From Bacillota bacterium (GTDB lineage Bacteria > Bacillota > Clostridia > Peptostreptococcales > Anaerovoracaceae), in assembly GCA_016302545.1 (NCBI GenBank), contig JAEDNK010000075.1:1-7160 (forward strand): a stretch of DNA of 7,160 nt. The letters run 5' to 3'. Made by a program: the position numbers and the translations under genes. The notes under the pieces were generated by a model that saw only the letters and a list, made by a program, of their open reading frames with translations, had not been told where the DNA came from and ran no database searches. Of the stretch, positions 5,489 to 7,160 are shown in pieces. Each line of letters begins with the position of its first letter. Within the stretch, counting starts at the first letter, position 1.

Positions 5489-6910
5489 TTATTCAAAAAT
5501 ATCCTCAAATTCCTTTACATCTATTTCTTCGCCCTTGTTTCTGCGTTCCAGTGCTTTCATAACACGCTCAAAAGCCGTTTTATCTATCGGATACTTTTTA
5601 ATCAACAGACCCGCCAGAATCATAAACAATCCCGGAATTACCGCAAAACAGTTTGCAATCCAATGCTGCGCAGTCGCAGTCTGTACTGCTGCAGAACCAT
5701 CAAACCCTGCCACCTGCAGAATAATTCCCAGCATCTGATTGCTCAGCGCTATGGAAAGGGACTCGGACAGCGCCTGAAGAGAAATTACAACGCCTGAGCG
5801 GTTTTCACCTGACATCAGTTCCTCCACAGCACACACATCATACAGCATAGACGGCATCAGCTGCCAGTAGCATGCATTTGCAATACCGTAAAACACTACT
5901 GTTGCAAGCAGAGCAGGCAGACTGTTGATTCCAAGAATACGCATGAGAATCATCAAAGCTCCGCCACCGCCGATTCCCAGCATAAATACAGTTTTCTTAT
6001 CGAATCGGGTAGCAAATTTACTGATAAAAGGAACCATTATGATACCGTTAACCGTAATTACCAAGAGCATGATGGAAACCATGGATTCCGATAATCCCAG
6101 ATTGTATCGCATGAAGAACACACGATCAGCACCAAACACAACATTTGCAACCAGATAGGCTAAACTGGCGCCGATAATATACTGGATTGGCCGCAGTTTG
6201 AGAATATCCACATACTGTTTGAAAATTCCGATTACAGCCTTCATCTCCAGGAATTTTTCTTTATTTTTCGGCTTCACAAAATCTTTTACATCCGTATCCC
6301 GCACATTGTACGCGCTGAACAGGAGAGCTCCGCAGCAGCAGACACCGACAAAGATCCCGACCAGCTGCCAGGATTGCTGCAGCGTTCTTCCATGTACCAT
6401 ACAATAATCCACGATAACCGTCGGCATGACCATGCCGATTCCCATTCCCACCTGGTTGAACACATACGAAAAAGAACGCAATACGGTACGTTCGTTGTAG
6501 TCTTCTGTCAGATCGGAACCCCAGGCCATGTACGGAACAAACTCACTGGAGAAAAATGTCCAGAAGAGAATAACCATCACGACATAATAAGCAGTTTTCA
6601 TTGCAGGACTGAAATCCAATGCAGTAAACAGTAAAGCGGTAATCACTGCAATGGGGAAAGCCGCCATAATGAGAAATGGCTTTCTCCTTCCAAAGCGTGA
6701 CTGCATCCGATCTGACTTATATCCTACAATGGGAGCACACATGGCTTCCCATACAGAACCGATGGCAGAGATGGTTCCCGCAACCGCCGGACTGACGCCT
6801 GCCACCGTAGTCAGAAAGAGCAACAGATATGTGCCCGCAAGTGTATACATGGCATTGTCGCTGATCGCAGCAACGCCATAGGAAAATTTGGTTTTGAAAC
6901 TTAGTTTCAT
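5489..6910 (-). CDS. GPH-family (MelB-like, MFS_2) transporter
   Basis: A 473-residue membrane protein of the usual length for glycoside-pentoside-hexuronide:cation symporters, with about twelve membrane segments. The start FSYGVAAISDNAMYTLAGTY (9-28) and the TM2-loop block VWEAMCAPIVGYKSDR then RFGRRKP (53-78) are family signatures. PYMAWGSDLTEDYNERTVL (126-144) is the loop corresponding to MelB's conserved Asp-Glu-Arg region. Compared with MelB, D55 is Glu (E55) and D59, central to cation binding, is Ala (A59), while an Asp is retained at D18. Cation coupling may therefore differ. The tail from about 443 is soluble and charged. GAGGTG lies seven bases before the ATG. It heads the operon with the desulfhydrase and has a strong operator-bearing promoter. 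GPH proteins usually carry sugars, so pairing with an amino-acid lyase makes the substrate uncertain. Confidence 0.9.
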   Translation of the reverse strand: MKLSFKTKFSYGVAAISDNAMYTLAGTYLLLFLTTVAGVSPAVAGTISAIGSVWEAMCAPIVGYKSDRMQSRFGRRKPFLIMAAFPIAVITALLFTALDFSPAMKTAYYVVMVILFWTFFSSEFVPYMAWGSDLTEDYNERTVLRSFSYVFNQVGMGIGMVMPTVIVDYCMVHGRTLQQSWQLVGIFVGVCCCGALLFSAYNVRDTDVKDFVKPKNKEKFLEMKAVIGIFKQYVDILKLRPIQYIIGASLAYLVANVVFGADRVFFMRYNLGLSESMVSIMLLVITVNGIIMVPFISKFATRFDKKTVFMLGIGGGGALMILMRILGINSLPALLATVVFYGIANACYWQLMPSMLYDVCAVEELMSGENRSGVVISLQALSESLSIALSNQMLGIILQVAGFDGSAAVQTATAQHWIANCFAVIPGLFMILAGLLIKKYPIDKTAFERVMKALERRNKGEEIDVKEFEDIFE

Positions 6911-6937
6911 TTCTATTCACCTCTCGTTTCTACTTTT

Positions 6938-6968
6938 ATTTTAAAGTATACGGTTACCGTATAGTCAA
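6938..6968 (-). promoter_or_regulatory. Promoter of the GPH transporter-desulfhydrase operon, 19-bp spacer
   Basis: On the minus strand a -35 TTGACT (6968-6963, five of six) is followed after 19 bases by TAAAAT (6943-6938, five of six). The predicted start is near 6931, leaving about a 20-base leader before the ATG. An overlong 19-bp spacer filled by a palindrome is the known layout of MerR-family targets, in which the regulator twists the DNA to permit transcription. A 17-base alternative -10 (TTTAAA) is a poorer match. Confidence 0.65.
6947..6963. promoter_or_regulatory. 17-bp perfect palindromic operator, MerR-like
   Basis: TATACGGT and ACCGTATA are exact inverted repeats around one central base (6955). 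The site abuts and overlaps the last base of the -35 and fills most of the spacer. Symmetry and position suggest a dimeric regulator, MerR type by geometry. No regulator gene lies in the window, so the protein must be encoded elsewhere. A TetR-type repressor is the main alternative. Confidence 0.68.
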
Positions 6969-7014
6969 GAGGTTTTTACAGAAAAAACAATAAAAATGAG
7001 CTGCAGGGTCATTT

Positions 7015-7043
7015 AAAACCCGCATCAGACAATGCGGGTTTTT
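7015..7043 (-). terminator. Intrinsic terminator, possibly bidirectional
   Basis: AAAACCCGCAT (7015-7025) and ATGCGGGTTTT (7032-7042) form an 11-bp perfect stem around a six-base loop. U runs are available on both strands: four on the minus side and five on the plus side. It lies about 30 bases after the stop of the partial upstream gene and separates it from the GPH operon promoter. Confidence 0.88.
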
Positions 7044-7071
7044 ACTGAAGGCAGATAAAAAATATCGAGTA

Positions 7072-7160
7072 TCAGATATCGTTTCTCATCAAATCTTCAA
7101 AGCTTTCACGCCTTACGGCTACATAGCTTTCGTTTCCGCCTTTGAGCATTACGATTGGCG
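7072..7160 (-). CDS. C-terminal end of an unidentified gene, possibly a Phd/YefM-type antitoxin
   Basis: Only the last 28 codons are in the window, open from the edge to a TGA at 7074-7072, and the gene is followed by a strong terminator. The tail reads PIVMLKGGNESYVAVRRESF then EDLMRNDI. The pattern of a short strand, a turn, a second strand ending in V-A-V and then a helix recalls the prevent-host-death (Phd/YefM) fold, where it often reads as PI...NG...AV...E. The stretch is too short for a firm assignment. The other two frames hit early stops, and the terminator placement supports this frame being real. Confidence 0.5.
   Translation of the reverse strand, partial: PIVMLKGGNESYVAVRRESFEDLMRNDI

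Noticed and set aside
1..7160. CRISPR arrays, tRNA or rRNA genes, insertion sequences, phage attachment sites
   Set aside because: No tandem spaced repeats, cloverleaf, transposase or flanking direct repeats were seen on reading both strands.

Overview
The window looks like chromosome from a low-to-mid GC Gram-positive anaerobe of the Clostridia, possibly Lachnospiraceae-like. This is inferred from strong AGGAGG-type ribosome binding sites, TATAAT -10 elements, U-tailed intrinsic terminators, a Gram-positive style lipoprotein signal and the gene families present. No rRNA or marker gene fixes the taxon. Every gene I can support lies on the minus strand, so transcription runs from high to low coordinates. 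No gene-free stretch exceeds 300 bases.

Layout in transcription order. (1) 7160-7072: the last 28 codons of an unidentified gene, perhaps a Phd/YefM-type antitoxin, followed by a strong terminator at 7015-7043. (2) 6968-4432: a promoter with a perfect 17-bp palindrome in a 19-bp spacer, the geometry of MerR-family activated promoters. It drives a GPH-family (MelB-like) transporter and, 31 bases later, a PLP enzyme of the D-cysteine desulfhydrase/ACC deaminase family. Active-site residues favour D-cysteine desulfhydrase. (3) 4377-2538: a second unit with its own -10, a small lipoprotein, then a sodium:dicarboxylate-type symporter whose side-chain-binding arginine is an alanine. A terminator closes it. 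Between the two genes lies a long hairpin that buries the symporter's Shine-Dalgarno and ends in eight U just before the AUG, so it could block transcription, translation or both. (4) 2524-1227: an MFS permease with its own promoter. (5) 1205-1: an AT-richer tail of decaying genes. It holds the first part of a GyrI-like gene, an intact dinD overlapping it by ATGA, and a ygjV-family gene with an internal deletion and frame change, running off the window.

Functional reading (inference): the middle of the window is a small amino-acid or sulfur-amino-acid uptake and breakdown locus. The desulfhydrase would release pyruvate, ammonia and sulfide from a D-amino acid, and the symporter, with a site suited to neutral amino acids, could supply it. 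The two are in separate units, so the link is proximity plus site chemistry. I found no clearly new multi-gene system. The most interesting items are the symporter leader hairpin, the MerR-like operator, the altered ion and substrate residues in both ion-coupled transporters, and the two gene remnants around dinD.
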